Below are positions 16,957 to 24,217 of a DNA stretch of 32,666 nucleotides, one piece after another. The DNA comes from Clostridiales bacterium (GTDB taxonomy: Bacteria; Bacillota; Clostridia; Oscillospirales; Oscillospiraceae): positions 1 to 32,666 of the forward strand of contig SFHI01000005.1 of assembly GCA_004555705.1 (NCBI GenBank), given 5' to 3'. Position numbers and translations under genes: made by a program. The stretch's first letter is position 1, and each line of letters starts with the position of its first letter. Under the pieces are notes generated by a model. That model did not search any database. It saw only the letters and a program-made list of their open reading frames with translations, and was not told the DNA's origin.

Positions 16957-17256
16957 GCGGCAAATTTGAATTGTGGTTATCCCCTTTACTAAGCATACTG
17001 ATGGTAACAACGGAAAAATGCTGTCATCCTGAGCATAGCGTAAGCGAATTACGATCATCAGGATTGCCAGCGGCAATCCTACCATAGAAATGGCGAAGCG
17101 TAGTCGAAGGATCTTGGCACCTAATTTACCCACAATCAGAACGAAGTGCGTAGATTCTTCGACTTCGCTGCGCTCCGCTCAGAATGACATAGTTTTGACA
17201 CTGTGCGTTTTTACGGATTGCTTATTAAAAGGGATAGCCACAATTTGAATTTACCG
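16957..17256. repeat. R4 miniature element
   Basis: The outer ends are GCGGCAAATTTGAATTGTGG and the complement of GCGGTAAATTCAAATTGTGG, continuing with a paired TATCCC(C/T)TTTA segment. The core (17022-17191) starts TGTCATCCTGAGCATAGCG and ends CGCTCAGAATGACA, with GAAGGATCTT and AGATTCTTCGACTTCG inside, a motif seen in many Firmicutes intergenic repeats. It is about 300 bp and non-coding. Confidence 0.7.
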
Positions 17257-17294
17257 CTTTGCTGCGTCATGCCGATAACCTGAAACCAGATTAT

Positions 17295-17338
17295 CTAAAA
17301 AATGTTGCCCCCGGCCTGCGGTGACGCAGGCCGGGGGC
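17295..17338 (-). terminator. Rho-independent terminator of the BspA-like gene
   Basis: On the minus strand GCCCCCGGCCTGCG pairs perfectly with CGCAGGCCGGGGGC around a 4-nt loop and is followed, after AACA, by a run of six T. Confidence 0.9.
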
Positions 17339-17347
17339 TGCTGATTC

Positions 17348-18265
17348 TCAGCAGAAGAATTCCTTCCAGGGGCGGCCGTTAATGGTCATGCCCTCGTTCA
17401 TAAAGCCGGAGTACTTCTTCACCCGGGAGACATTCCACCCGCTGAGGTCCGGCTCCTCCAGCAGATCGCACCAGCGGAACATACCCTCCATATTGGTGAC
17501 CTTGGAGGTGTCGAATTTGGAAACCTTCACCTTCTCCAGAGCTCTGCAGGCGCTGAACATATAGGCCATGTTGGTGACCTTGGAGGTGTTGAAGCTGCTC
17601 AGGTCCAGCTCCTCCAGGGAGTAGCAGGTGGAGAACATACAGTACATGGTGGTGACCTTGGAGGTGTCAAAGGAGCTGACGTTCAGTTCCTCCAGGGCGA
17701 AGCAGTCCCGGAACATCTGGTACATATCGGTGACGCTGGAGGTGTCCAGATTCTCGGTATCCACATACCGCAGGGACTCACAGCCGTGGAACATATTCTT
17801 CATGCTCTTGGCGGTCTCGGTGTGGAAGGCGCCGCCGAAGCTGACCTCCTCCAGGGAGGTGCAGTCCTCAAACAGGGCCTCCGTGCACTTTTCGCCGTTG
17901 ACGCCGCCCTTGGCCGCGATGTAGATGTTGGCCAGGCCGTCCTGCCAGGTAACCCAGCCCTTCACCCGGGCGCTGGCGCCCTTGCCCAGATTCCAGGCGT
18001 TCCCGGGCACACCGCTCATGTTGTCCTGGAAGGTGACGGAGCCGATCAGCTCTTTCTTGAAGCCGAACACGCCCATGGGGTCGGTGGTCAGCAGATTGCT
18101 CTTCCAGCTGTCGCCGCTGTTGCTGGCCAGCCGGCGGGTCGGAGCGGTAAACTGAGCCGCTGCGGCCTTGGGCGCGCCGATTCCGATTCCCGCCGCCAGC
18201 ATTACCAGCGCCAGCGCCGCCGCGGCAGCGCGCAGAACCCAGTGTCTCGTGTTGATTCTCTTCAT
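17348..18265 (-). CDS. Secreted BspA-like DUF285 repeat protein
   Basis: This 305-residue protein has an N-terminal signal peptide (basic MKRINTRHW, hydrophobic segment 11-30, likely cleavage after about residue 36). The main part (about 125-290) consists of five leucine-rich DUF285 repeats of roughly 24-26 residues with the pattern (F)DTSKVTNMxxMFxxCxxLEEL. Repeats of this kind form beta-solenoids and in several organisms mediate adhesion or protein contacts. No LPxTG anchor, lipobox or C-terminal TM is present, so the protein is probably released or held by other partners. The start has AGGAGGA upstream. The same repeat type forms the ectodomain of the receptor kinase at 30120-32237, which suggests related ligands. 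The specific function is unknown. Confidence 0.85.
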   Translation of the reverse strand: MKRINTRHWVLRAAAAALALVMLAAGIGIGAPKAAAAQFTAPTRRLASNSGDSWKSNLLTTDPMGVFGFKKELIGSVTFQDNMSGVPGNAWNLGKGASARVKGWVTWQDGLANIYIAAKGGVNGEKCTEALFEDCTSLEEVSFGGAFHTETAKSMKNMFHGCESLRYVDTENLDTSSVTDMYQMFRDCFALEELNVSSFDTSKVTTMYCMFSTCYSLEELDLSSFNTSKVTNMAYMFSACRALEKVKVSKFDTSKVTNMEGMFRWCDLLEEPDLSGWNVSRVKKYSGFMNEGMTINGRPWKEFFC

Positions 18266-18403
18266 AATCCATTCCTCCTGATTTGATTTGGCTGCGTTGC
18301 TTGTTTCTGTCTATCTATACACCGCCGGAGGCGGTTTGTTACACACAATTTAAAAATTTTTTCGCTCCCCAGACAGGTAAATTGGGAGTTTGTCAAATAT
18401 ACG

Positions 18404-18636
18404 CTGTCATTGCGAACCAGTCCGCAGACTGGTGTGGCAATCCCCCGGATGAATGGAACCAGGGAACGATGACTACCAAAAGCCGTGACAATCCTCGTTT
18501 TTTCGGGCGCTTTTCGGTACATTTCCCCTCTAACCGGGGGATTGCCACGCCACTGCGCCCTCAGGCGCGTCCAGAGCGCAACCGCCGGAGGCGGCTCTTA
18601 GCGCGGAGGAGTGTGCGCACTGGCTCCCAATGACAG
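18404..18636. repeat. R2 miniature inverted-repeat element, copy 4 (with internal insertion)
   Basis: Core ends CTGTCATTGCGAACCAGTCC and GCACTGGCTCCCAATGACAG. Outer ends are unusually well preserved: GACAGGTAAATTGGGAG (18372-18388) and the complement of GACAGATAAATTGGGGG (18661-18677). About 50 extra bases of GC-rich sequence containing CCGCCGGAGGCGG interrupt the right arm. Confidence 0.85.
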
Positions 18637-18781
18637 GTAATCTGGGACGCATCCCTGCAACCCCCAATTTATCTGTCAGCGCGCATCGCGGTCGGGCAGC
18701 TTCCTGTCCCGAAGCCGCAGGCCCCCGCGTACAATTTCCGCTTCCATGCAATTCCCCCTTCCCTTTTTCTGCCAATTGGGG

Positions 18782-18787
18782 TATAAT
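18782..18787 (+). promoter_or_regulatory. Probable -10 box of the GH13 gene
   Basis: A perfect TATAAT lies 29 nt before the GH13 start codon. The sequence 17 nt upstream (TTCCCT) is a poor -35 box. Confidence 0.5.
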
Positions 18788-18816
18788 GAACCCATCACAT
18801 TCATCAGGAGCCACCT

Positions 18817-20661
18817 ATGAGAATTCTCTACGACAGCAAGGACCCCCAGTTCAAAACACCCTTCGGGACCCTGACCCCGGGGCAGGATTGCACCATGACC
18901 ATCCACATCCCCTCCACCGTCCGCTCCACCCGGGTGCAGCTGGAGCTGCTGCATCAGGACCACGCCCCCTACCGGCCCTACGACCTGGAGTTCCGGATGA
19001 AGAAGGGGCCCTACGACCTTTTCCAGGTGACCTTCTCCCTGCCGGAAACCGGCCTGTACTTCTACTTTTTCCGCATTCACAACCGGGAGGGCTCCTTCCG
19101 GCTATATAAGCAGGGGGACGACACCAATATGGAGGCCGGGGACCTGTGGCAGCTGAGCTGCGTCCCCGCAGACTTCACCACCCCGGACTGGGCCAGGGGC
19201 GCCACCATCTACCAGGTTTTCCCCGACCGGTTCCGGGCCTCCGGGCATCCGGACCTCAGCGGGAAGCTGGAGCCCTACGTCCTGCACAAGCACTGGCACG
19301 AGGAGGTCCACTGGCAGCCCACCCCCGAGGGGATCGTGCTGAACAACGACTTCTACGGCGGCAATTTCCGGGGCATCACCGAAAAGCTGCCCTACCTTTC
19401 GGAGCTGGGGGTGAGCCTGCTGTACCTGAATCCCATCAGCAAGAGCTTCTCCTCCCACCGCTACGACACCGGCAACTACAAGACCCCGGACCCCATGCTG
19501 GGCACCGAGGCCGATTTCGCCGCCCTCTGCCGCGCCGCCCATGACCGGGGAATCCGGGTGATTCTGGACGGGGTCTACTCCCACACCGGCTCCAACAGCC
19601 TGTATTTTAACAAGGAGGGCGCCTTCCCCGGCAAGGGGGCCTACCAGAGCCAGTCCTCCCCCTACTACAGCTGGTACACCTTCCACCAATGGCCGGACTG
19701 CTACAACTCCTGGTGGGGCTTCGACACCCTGCCCACGGTGAACAAGCTGGACCCGGAATTCGTCAAATATATCATCACGGACGAGGACAGCGTCATCGCC
19801 CACTGGATTCGTCTGGGGGCCGACGGCTTCCGGCTGGACGTGGCGGACGAGCTGCCGGACGAATTCCTGCGGCTGCTGCGCAAACGGCTCAAGGAGCTGA
19901 AGCCCGACGCCCTGCTTCTCGGCGAAGTGTGGGAGGACGCCTCCAACAAGGTGGCTTACGGCTGCCGGCGGCGGTACTTCGTGGACGGGGAGCTGGACAG
20001 CGTTATGAACTACCCCTTCCGCACGGCGATTCTGAACTTCGTCCGGGGCCGGGACTCCGGCCACGGCCTCCGGGACACGGTGATGACCATTGCGGAGAAC
20101 TACCCGCCCCAGGTGCTCCTGTGCAATATGAACCTGCTGGGCACCCACGACACGCCCCGGATTCTCACCGCGCTGGTGGACGACTTTGAAGGGCCCCGGG
20201 AGGAGCAGGCGGGCCGCCGTCTCAGCCGGAACCAGCTGGACGTGGCCCGGGAGCGGCTGCTCATGGCGTCGTTCCTCCAGTACACCCTCCCCGGCAGCCC
20301 CAGCATCTACTACGGGGACGAGGCCCTGATGGAGGGACATAAGGACCCCTTCAACCGCCGCCCCTTCCCCTGGGGCCACGAGGACTGGGAGCTTCAGAAC
20401 CATTACAAGCGCCTGGGACGGCTCCGCCGGGACAACCCCGCCCTGCGCCTGGGGGACATCCGCTTCTTCCAGGCCGGGGATAGGCACCTGGGCTTTACCC
20501 GCTCCCACGGCGGGGAAACCCTGAGAATCTACTGCAACCGCAGCGGTGACCCCTGGGAAATCCCCGCGGGGCTGCTGGTTTTCGGCTATAATCTGCAGAC
20601 CGTGGCCCCCGACTGGCTGACCCTGGGGCCCCGGGGCTTCTGCGTGGTAAAGGAAGGCTGA
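18817..20661 (+). CDS. GH13 alpha-glycosidase, neopullulanase/cyclomaltodextrinase-like
   Basis: This 614-residue enzyme hydrolyses alpha-glucans or maltodextrins. An N-terminal beta-sandwich domain (about residues 1-120, CBM34-like) precedes the catalytic barrel, which opens with GATIYQVFPDRF. Catalytic residues are in place: DGVYSHTG (His256), GFRLDVADE (nucleophile Asp341), LLGEVWEDAS (acid/base Glu370) and GTHDTPRI (His444, Asp445). The all-beta C-domain ends the chain. There is no signal peptide, so it is cytoplasmic and fits the breakdown of imported maltodextrins or stored glycogen made by the nearby glgCDA operon. The start follows CAGGAG. A 57-codon ORF begins 4 nt after the stop. 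The subfamily (neopullulanase, maltogenic amylase or cyclomaltodextrinase) cannot be fixed by eye. Confidence 0.93.
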   Translation: MRILYDSKDPQFKTPFGTLTPGQDCTMTIHIPSTVRSTRVQLELLHQDHAPYRPYDLEFRMKKGPYDLFQVTFSLPETGLYFYFFRIHNREGSFRLYKQGDDTNMEAGDLWQLSCVPADFTTPDWARGATIYQVFPDRFRASGHPDLSGKLEPYVLHKHWHEEVHWQPTPEGIVLNNDFYGGNFRGITEKLPYLSELGVSLLYLNPISKSFSSHRYDTGNYKTPDPMLGTEADFAALCRAAHDRGIRVILDGVYSHTGSNSLYFNKEGAFPGKGAYQSQSSPYYSWYTFHQWPDCYNSWWGFDTLPTVNKLDPEFVKYIITDEDSVIAHWIRLGADGFRLDVADELPDEFLRLLRKRLKELKPDALLLGEVWEDASNKVAYGCRRRYFVDGELDSVMNYPFRTAILNFVRGRDSGHGLRDTVMTIAENYPPQVLLCNMNLLGTHDTPRILTALVDDFEGPREEQAGRRLSRNQLDVARERLLMASFLQYTLPGSPSIYYGDEALMEGHKDPFNRRPFPWGHEDWELQNHYKRLGRLRRDNPALRLGDIRFFQAGDRHLGFTRSHGGETLRIYCNRSGDPWEIPAGLLVFGYNLQTVAPDWLTLGPRGFCVVKEG

Positions 20662-20665
20662 GCAT

Positions 20666-20839
20666 ATGGAGGACGAGAAATTCATCACCGGCTACTGCCG
20701 CCAGCTGGACCAGAGCCGGGTGGTCACCGCCGTGACGGAGGACGGCGTGCTCACGGAGGCGGACTGCTGCTACCCCGCCTGCGTCCACGCCCCCGCCTGC
20801 CCCATCGCCAAAGAACTCCAAGCCCTGACGGACAGATAA
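20666..20839 (+). CDS. Small Cys-rich protein of unknown function
   Basis: This 57-residue ORF starts 4 nt after the GH13 stop with AAGGAAGG upstream, so it is probably cotranscribed and translated. It reads MEDEKFITGYCRQLDQSRVV at the start and has five cysteines, four of them clustered in DCCYPACVHAPACPIAKEL near the C-terminus, a spacing that could hold a metal ion. Acidic and well-balanced composition argues for a real gene. The stop codon lies in GACAGATAA, which is also the start of a miniature-element end (GACAGATAAACTGGTGTCTG), so the C-terminus may have been set by the insertion. I do not recognise the family. Confidence 0.65.
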   Translation: MEDEKFITGYCRQLDQSRVVTAVTEDGVLTEADCCYPACVHAPACPIAKELQALTDR

Positions 20840-20861
20840 ACTGGTGTCTGGCGGCTTCGCC

Positions 20862-20893
20862 CAATTGACAATTGACAATTGAAAATTGACAAT
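20862..20893. repeat. CAATTGA heptamer repeats
   Basis: Four to five tandem units of CAATTGA. An inverted counterpart (AATTGTCAATTGTCAATT) lies at about 21276-21293, on the other side of the 299-bp element. Confidence 0.8.
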
Positions 20894-20947
20894 TATTGTG
20901 TCATAAACGGGACGATCATAAAAAACGCAGTATCAATATGAGATTTT

Positions 20948-21246
20948 GCTTATCGGTTTTACCCAGCTGCCCGACAAATTGGTGTTTGTCGCTGCGTGTC
21001 AAAGTTTCCTGTCATTGCGAGACCAGTCCGCAGACTGGTCGTGGCAATCCCCCGGTTAGAGGGAAAATGTACCGACAATCGCCCAGAAGAGTGGGGGTTC
21101 TGCGATTTTTGGTGGTAATCGTTACCTGGTTCCATGGGGCCGGGGGATTGCCACACCAGTCTGCGGACTGGTTCGCAATGACAGGTAATCTGGGACGCAT
21201 CTCGCTAAACACCAATTTGTCGCTTTGCTGACTTAAGCCGATAAGC
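20948..21246. mobile_element. Complete 299-bp miniature element with R2 core and ATTTT target duplication
   Basis: Ends are GCTTATCGG and CCGATAAGC. ATTTT is present on both sides (20943-20947 and 21247-21251). Inside, in order: GACAAATTGGTGTTTG, the R2 core (21009-21184), and the inverted AAACACCAATTTGTC. This copy shows the full extent of the R2/R3 superfamily. There is no coding capacity, so it would need a transposase supplied in trans. Confidence 0.8.
21009..21184. repeat. R2 core, copy 5
   Basis: Core CTGTCATTGCGAGACCAGTC to CTGGTTCGCAATGACAGG, inside the 299-bp element at 20948-21246. Confidence 0.85.
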
Positions 21247-21406
21247 ATTTTAAAATCATCCCGAAGGGATTCCTTAATTGTCAATTGTCAATTCAATACA
21301 TCAATTTGCCGCACTGCTGAGTTGACCCGGTATATCCTTTTTGCACGTCCCGCGGCGCTTCGGCGTCCGCCGGGTGCAGCTTGCTCCCCTTCCCAAAACC
21401 GCATAC

Positions 21407-21434
21407 AAAGTCCCCCGGCCGTTGGCCGGGGGAC
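21407..21434 (-). terminator. Probable terminator of the kinase operon
   Basis: On the minus strand GTCCCCCGGCC pairs with GGCCGGGGGAC around a 3-nt loop, followed by TTTGTAT. The T tract is short, so termination may be incomplete. Confidence 0.65.
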
Positions 21435-21449
21435 GCTTTGCTTTGAGGG

Positions 21450-24215
21450 TTATTCCACAATGATGCCGAAGGAAGCGGAGTACACGGTTTTTGAACCGCT
21501 GCTGTAGTACAAGGCCGTGGCAAACCTCGTATAGTACTTGCCGTCATCGTTTGTACCCACAAAATCCTCCACCAGCTCATCCATCAGATCGGAAAGGCCA
21601 TTGGTCAGGGCATCGTCCGTGGCGGTAGAAATCTTATCCCGGTGATGGGTGGCGCTGGTCCATTCCGCCTCACATTCATCCAGCACGGTGCTCCACTTGC
21701 TGCCGTTGGGGCGGGTGAAGGAATAGGACCTGCTCAGCTCCTCCGCCCGGATCACGGCAGCCTCCACCGCCGCCCGGTCCGGATAAATCTGGATTCCGTT
21801 GGTTCGCGCCGCGTTGATCTGGGTGCAGACGTCACAAGTGAACATCCAGGAGCAGCTGAAGTCCCCGATATCCGCAAAGTTCCAGTCCGCCAGGATGTAC
21901 AGCTCCAGGGGGAAGCCCATGTTCGGGGCCATCTGAACGGACAGGTCGGCGGAGGCGTTGTCCAGGGCTCCGGCATAGGTCCAGGTCACGTCGTGGCCGT
22001 AGACCGTTTCCGGAACCTCCAGCTCCGTCAGCCCCTCGGGCACATCCATCAGCACCGCGTTGTCATCCCCGGTGACACCGTAGATGGTGCCATCGTCCAT
22101 CACGAACACATAGCTCAGCGTGCCGGCCCCGGTGTCCATGTCCCGGTTCAGGACTGTGACGCCGCCGTCCAGAGCCCAGTCCCCCGCCGAGGAGAGGCCC
22201 CGGCCCAGCACCACGCAGCGCAGCTGGGGACAGTTTTCGAAGGCGGTTTTGGCCACCCTGACCTGGGAGTAGACGTCCAGGTCCCTCAGATTGGGGCAGT
22301 TCCGGAAGGCGCCCGCCTGAATCCTGGTCAGCTCCAGGGGCATCATCACGGACTCCACGTCCTGGTTGCCCTCCAGGGCGCCGCCGCAGATCACCGTGAC
22401 GGGGCAGTCCTCGATTTCATCGGGCATGACGAACAAGATGTCGCTGCCCTGGTAGCCGGTGATGTAGGCTTCGTTCCCGTTCAGCTCATACTCCACCTGG
22501 TCATCCGTGATTCCGCTCTTTACGGAGGCCCGCTGGCCCTTGGAGTCAAATACCCGGTAGGTGTCCAGGAAGGCGGGCAGCTCCCCGGTGCCGGAGGGCT
22601 TTTGCAGCGCCACGGCCCGGTCCAGATCGGTAATGGCGTAGGCAATGCCTTTGATAACCTCCACCTCCCGGACGGCACCCTGGCCCGCCAGCTGGGCGCC
22701 CAGGGTGCACTGGGCCACATTGGGCATGGAGCCGTTCCACGTGACGGTCCGGTCACCGCTCCCCGCCACCAGGCAGCGCAGCTGAGAGCAGCCGGTGAAG
22801 GCATCGGCATGCACGGCCACACGGGTGTTGGAATCGGCAAAGAAAATGATCTCCAGCTTCGTGCAGTTCCGGAAGGCGTTCTTCTCCACGGTATTCACCT
22901 TTTCGGGCACGGTGACGGAGGTCACCTTGCAGCCGGAGAAGGCGTTCTTGCCGATTCCGGTCACGGTATAGCCGTTCAGGCTTTCGGGAATGTATACGAT
23001 CACGGAGTCGCCCTTGTAGCCCGTGACCCAGGCGCTGCCGCTCTTGACCTTGTAGCGGAAATCCCCGGCGGTCTTGCCGCCGCCCAGAGCCAGCACCAGT
23101 ATCAGGACCACGGCAATCAGCGCCAGGGCGCCGCAGCCGCAGACGATGGCCAGCTTTTTCTTTTGTCCGTCCAGATTCAGGGAGCGGAGCTTCTCCTCCA
23201 GGCCGGAGGGCTCCTTCCGCCGGGTGGTATCGGTGATTCCGGTGTTTTCGTTCTTCCCGGAGGTACCCGGGACCTCGTTTCCGCCCAGCAGGGCGTCGGC
23301 GAACTGCTGCATGGTCTGGGGCCGGGCGGAGGGCTGCACCGCCATGCCCCACAGCAGGGCCCGGGCCTGGGCGGCGGTGAGCTCCGCCCCGTGGGCATTG
23401 GGCCCCCTCAGATCGTCCTGGGTCAACCGCTCGATGGACACCTGGGGGATGACCCCCGTCAGGCAGTAGTACAGCGTGGCCGCCAGGGCGTACACATCGG
23501 TGCAGGGCCCCTGGCCCTTGCTCTGGTACTGCTCCACCGGGGAGAAGCCCGCCTTCAGCATGACGGTCATGCTCCCGGTGTTGACGCTCCGGGCGGAGCC
23601 GAAGTCCAGCAGCTTCAGGGTGTGCTCCGGGGTGAGGATCAGATTGTCCGGGCTGATGTCCCGGTGAATGATCCCCGCCCGGTGGAGGATGTCCAGGTCC
23701 CGCATCAGGGGCGTGAGCATGGGCTCCAGCTCCTGCCAGGGGATCCGGCCCTTCTTCACCACCTGGTGCAGCGGCACGCCGTCCACATATTCCATGACGA
23801 TGTAGGCGGTGCCGTTGGCCTCAAAGGTGTCCCGGACGCTGACCACCGAGGGCAGCGCGCCCACGGCGGAGAGCATTCTGCCCTCCTCCAGGAAGCTCTT
23901 CATGCCGGTCTGGAAGGAATCGGCCTGGCCCGTGGTGGGAATGACCGCGTTGGTCGTGTCCCGGGAGGAGTAGCTGCCGGGATAATATTCCTTAATGGCC
24001 ACCCGTTCCCAGTTCTGCAGGTCCATGGCGGCGTAGGTGATGCCGAAGCCGCCCTGTCCCTTGGCTGCGCCGATCTGGTACACCCGTCCGGTGGAGCCCC
24101 GCAGCAGGGTGCCCACCGGCAACTGGCAGGCGGGATTCGTCCACTGGATACTTCCGCCGCAGTTCTCACAGAATTCCCCCGAAGCCGGTTTCATACAGTG
24201 GGGGCAGTATTCCAT
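21450..24215 (-). CDS. Receptor-type Ser/Thr kinase: zinc ribbon, kinase, TM, LRR_5 and CAP-like domains
   Basis: This 921-residue membrane kinase has five parts. Residues 4-19 form a zinc ribbon (CPHC...CENC). Residues 40-310 are a Hanks-type kinase: glycine loop GQGGFGITY (53-61), VAIK Lys75, alpha-C Glu near 110, HRDISPDN (184-191) and DFG Asp204. A TM helix spans about 355-378. The extracellular part has LRR_5/BspA-type repeats (about 385-700, e.g. IGKNAFSGCKVTSVTVPEKV). The last ~125 residues resemble a CAP/SCP domain (RAEELSRSYSFTRPNGSKWS), but the usual His of SHTRP is Phe. The HRD motif has Ser where most kinases have Lys, as in the kinase at 30120. It starts 2 nt after the protease-FHA gene with GGGAGGG upstream. 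I infer an environmental sensor whose substrates include the FHA proteins; ligands are unknown. Confidence 0.88.
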   Translation of the reverse strand: MEYCPHCMKPASGEFCENCGGSIQWTNPACQLPVGTLLRGSTGRVYQIGAAKGQGGFGITYAAMDLQNWERVAIKEYYPGSYSSRDTTNAVIPTTGQADSFQTGMKSFLEEGRMLSAVGALPSVVSVRDTFEANGTAYIVMEYVDGVPLHQVVKKGRIPWQELEPMLTPLMRDLDILHRAGIIHRDISPDNLILTPEHTLKLLDFGSARSVNTGSMTVMLKAGFSPVEQYQSKGQGPCTDVYALAATLYYCLTGVIPQVSIERLTQDDLRGPNAHGAELTAAQARALLWGMAVQPSARPQTMQQFADALLGGNEVPGTSGKNENTGITDTTRRKEPSGLEEKLRSLNLDGQKKKLAIVCGCGALALIAVVLILVLALGGGKTAGDFRYKVKSGSAWVTGYKGDSVIVYIPESLNGYTVTGIGKNAFSGCKVTSVTVPEKVNTVEKNAFRNCTKLEIIFFADSNTRVAVHADAFTGCSQLRCLVAGSGDRTVTWNGSMPNVAQCTLGAQLAGQGAVREVEVIKGIAYAITDLDRAVALQKPSGTGELPAFLDTYRVFDSKGQRASVKSGITDDQVEYELNGNEAYITGYQGSDILFVMPDEIEDCPVTVICGGALEGNQDVESVMMPLELTRIQAGAFRNCPNLRDLDVYSQVRVAKTAFENCPQLRCVVLGRGLSSAGDWALDGGVTVLNRDMDTGAGTLSYVFVMDDGTIYGVTGDDNAVLMDVPEGLTELEVPETVYGHDVTWTYAGALDNASADLSVQMAPNMGFPLELYILADWNFADIGDFSCSWMFTCDVCTQINAARTNGIQIYPDRAAVEAAVIRAEELSRSYSFTRPNGSKWSTVLDECEAEWTSATHHRDKISTATDDALTNGLSDLMDELVEDFVGTNDDGKYYTRFATALYYSSGSKTVYSASFGIIVE

Positions 24216-24217
24216 GG

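Larger units (their letters stand above)
16458..17347. other. Intergenic block of nested miniature elements
   Basis: After the glgA terminator this 890-bp stretch contains R1 copy 3 inserted in the outer motif of an R3-cored element, then R3 copy 8 with a right end CCGATAAGC near 16903, then an R4 element, and finally the terminator of the BspA gene. No coding frame is supported. Confidence 0.75.
18266..18816. other. Divergent intergenic region with an extended R2 element
   Basis: Between the BspA-like gene and the GH13 gene lies R2 copy 4 with complete outer ends (18372-18677). Upstream of the GH13 start is the -10-like TATAAT. Near the BspA side is a short hairpin ACCGCC/GGCGGT. No gene is supported. 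Confidence 0.7.
20840..21449. other. Nested repeat block between convergent genes
   Basis: This 610-bp gap has, from outside in: the outer motif (20831 and, inverted, about 21295-21310), A/T-rich CAATTGA tandem units (20862-20893 and, inverted, 21275-21293), and a complete 299-bp element (20948-21246) with a 5-bp target duplication and an R2 core. It ends with the terminator of the kinase gene. No gene is supported. Confidence 0.75.

Noticed and set aside
18530..18814. 94-codon frame opposite the GH13 promoter region
   Set aside because: It is made partly of R2 sequence, has no ribosome binding site and overlaps the GH13 control region.
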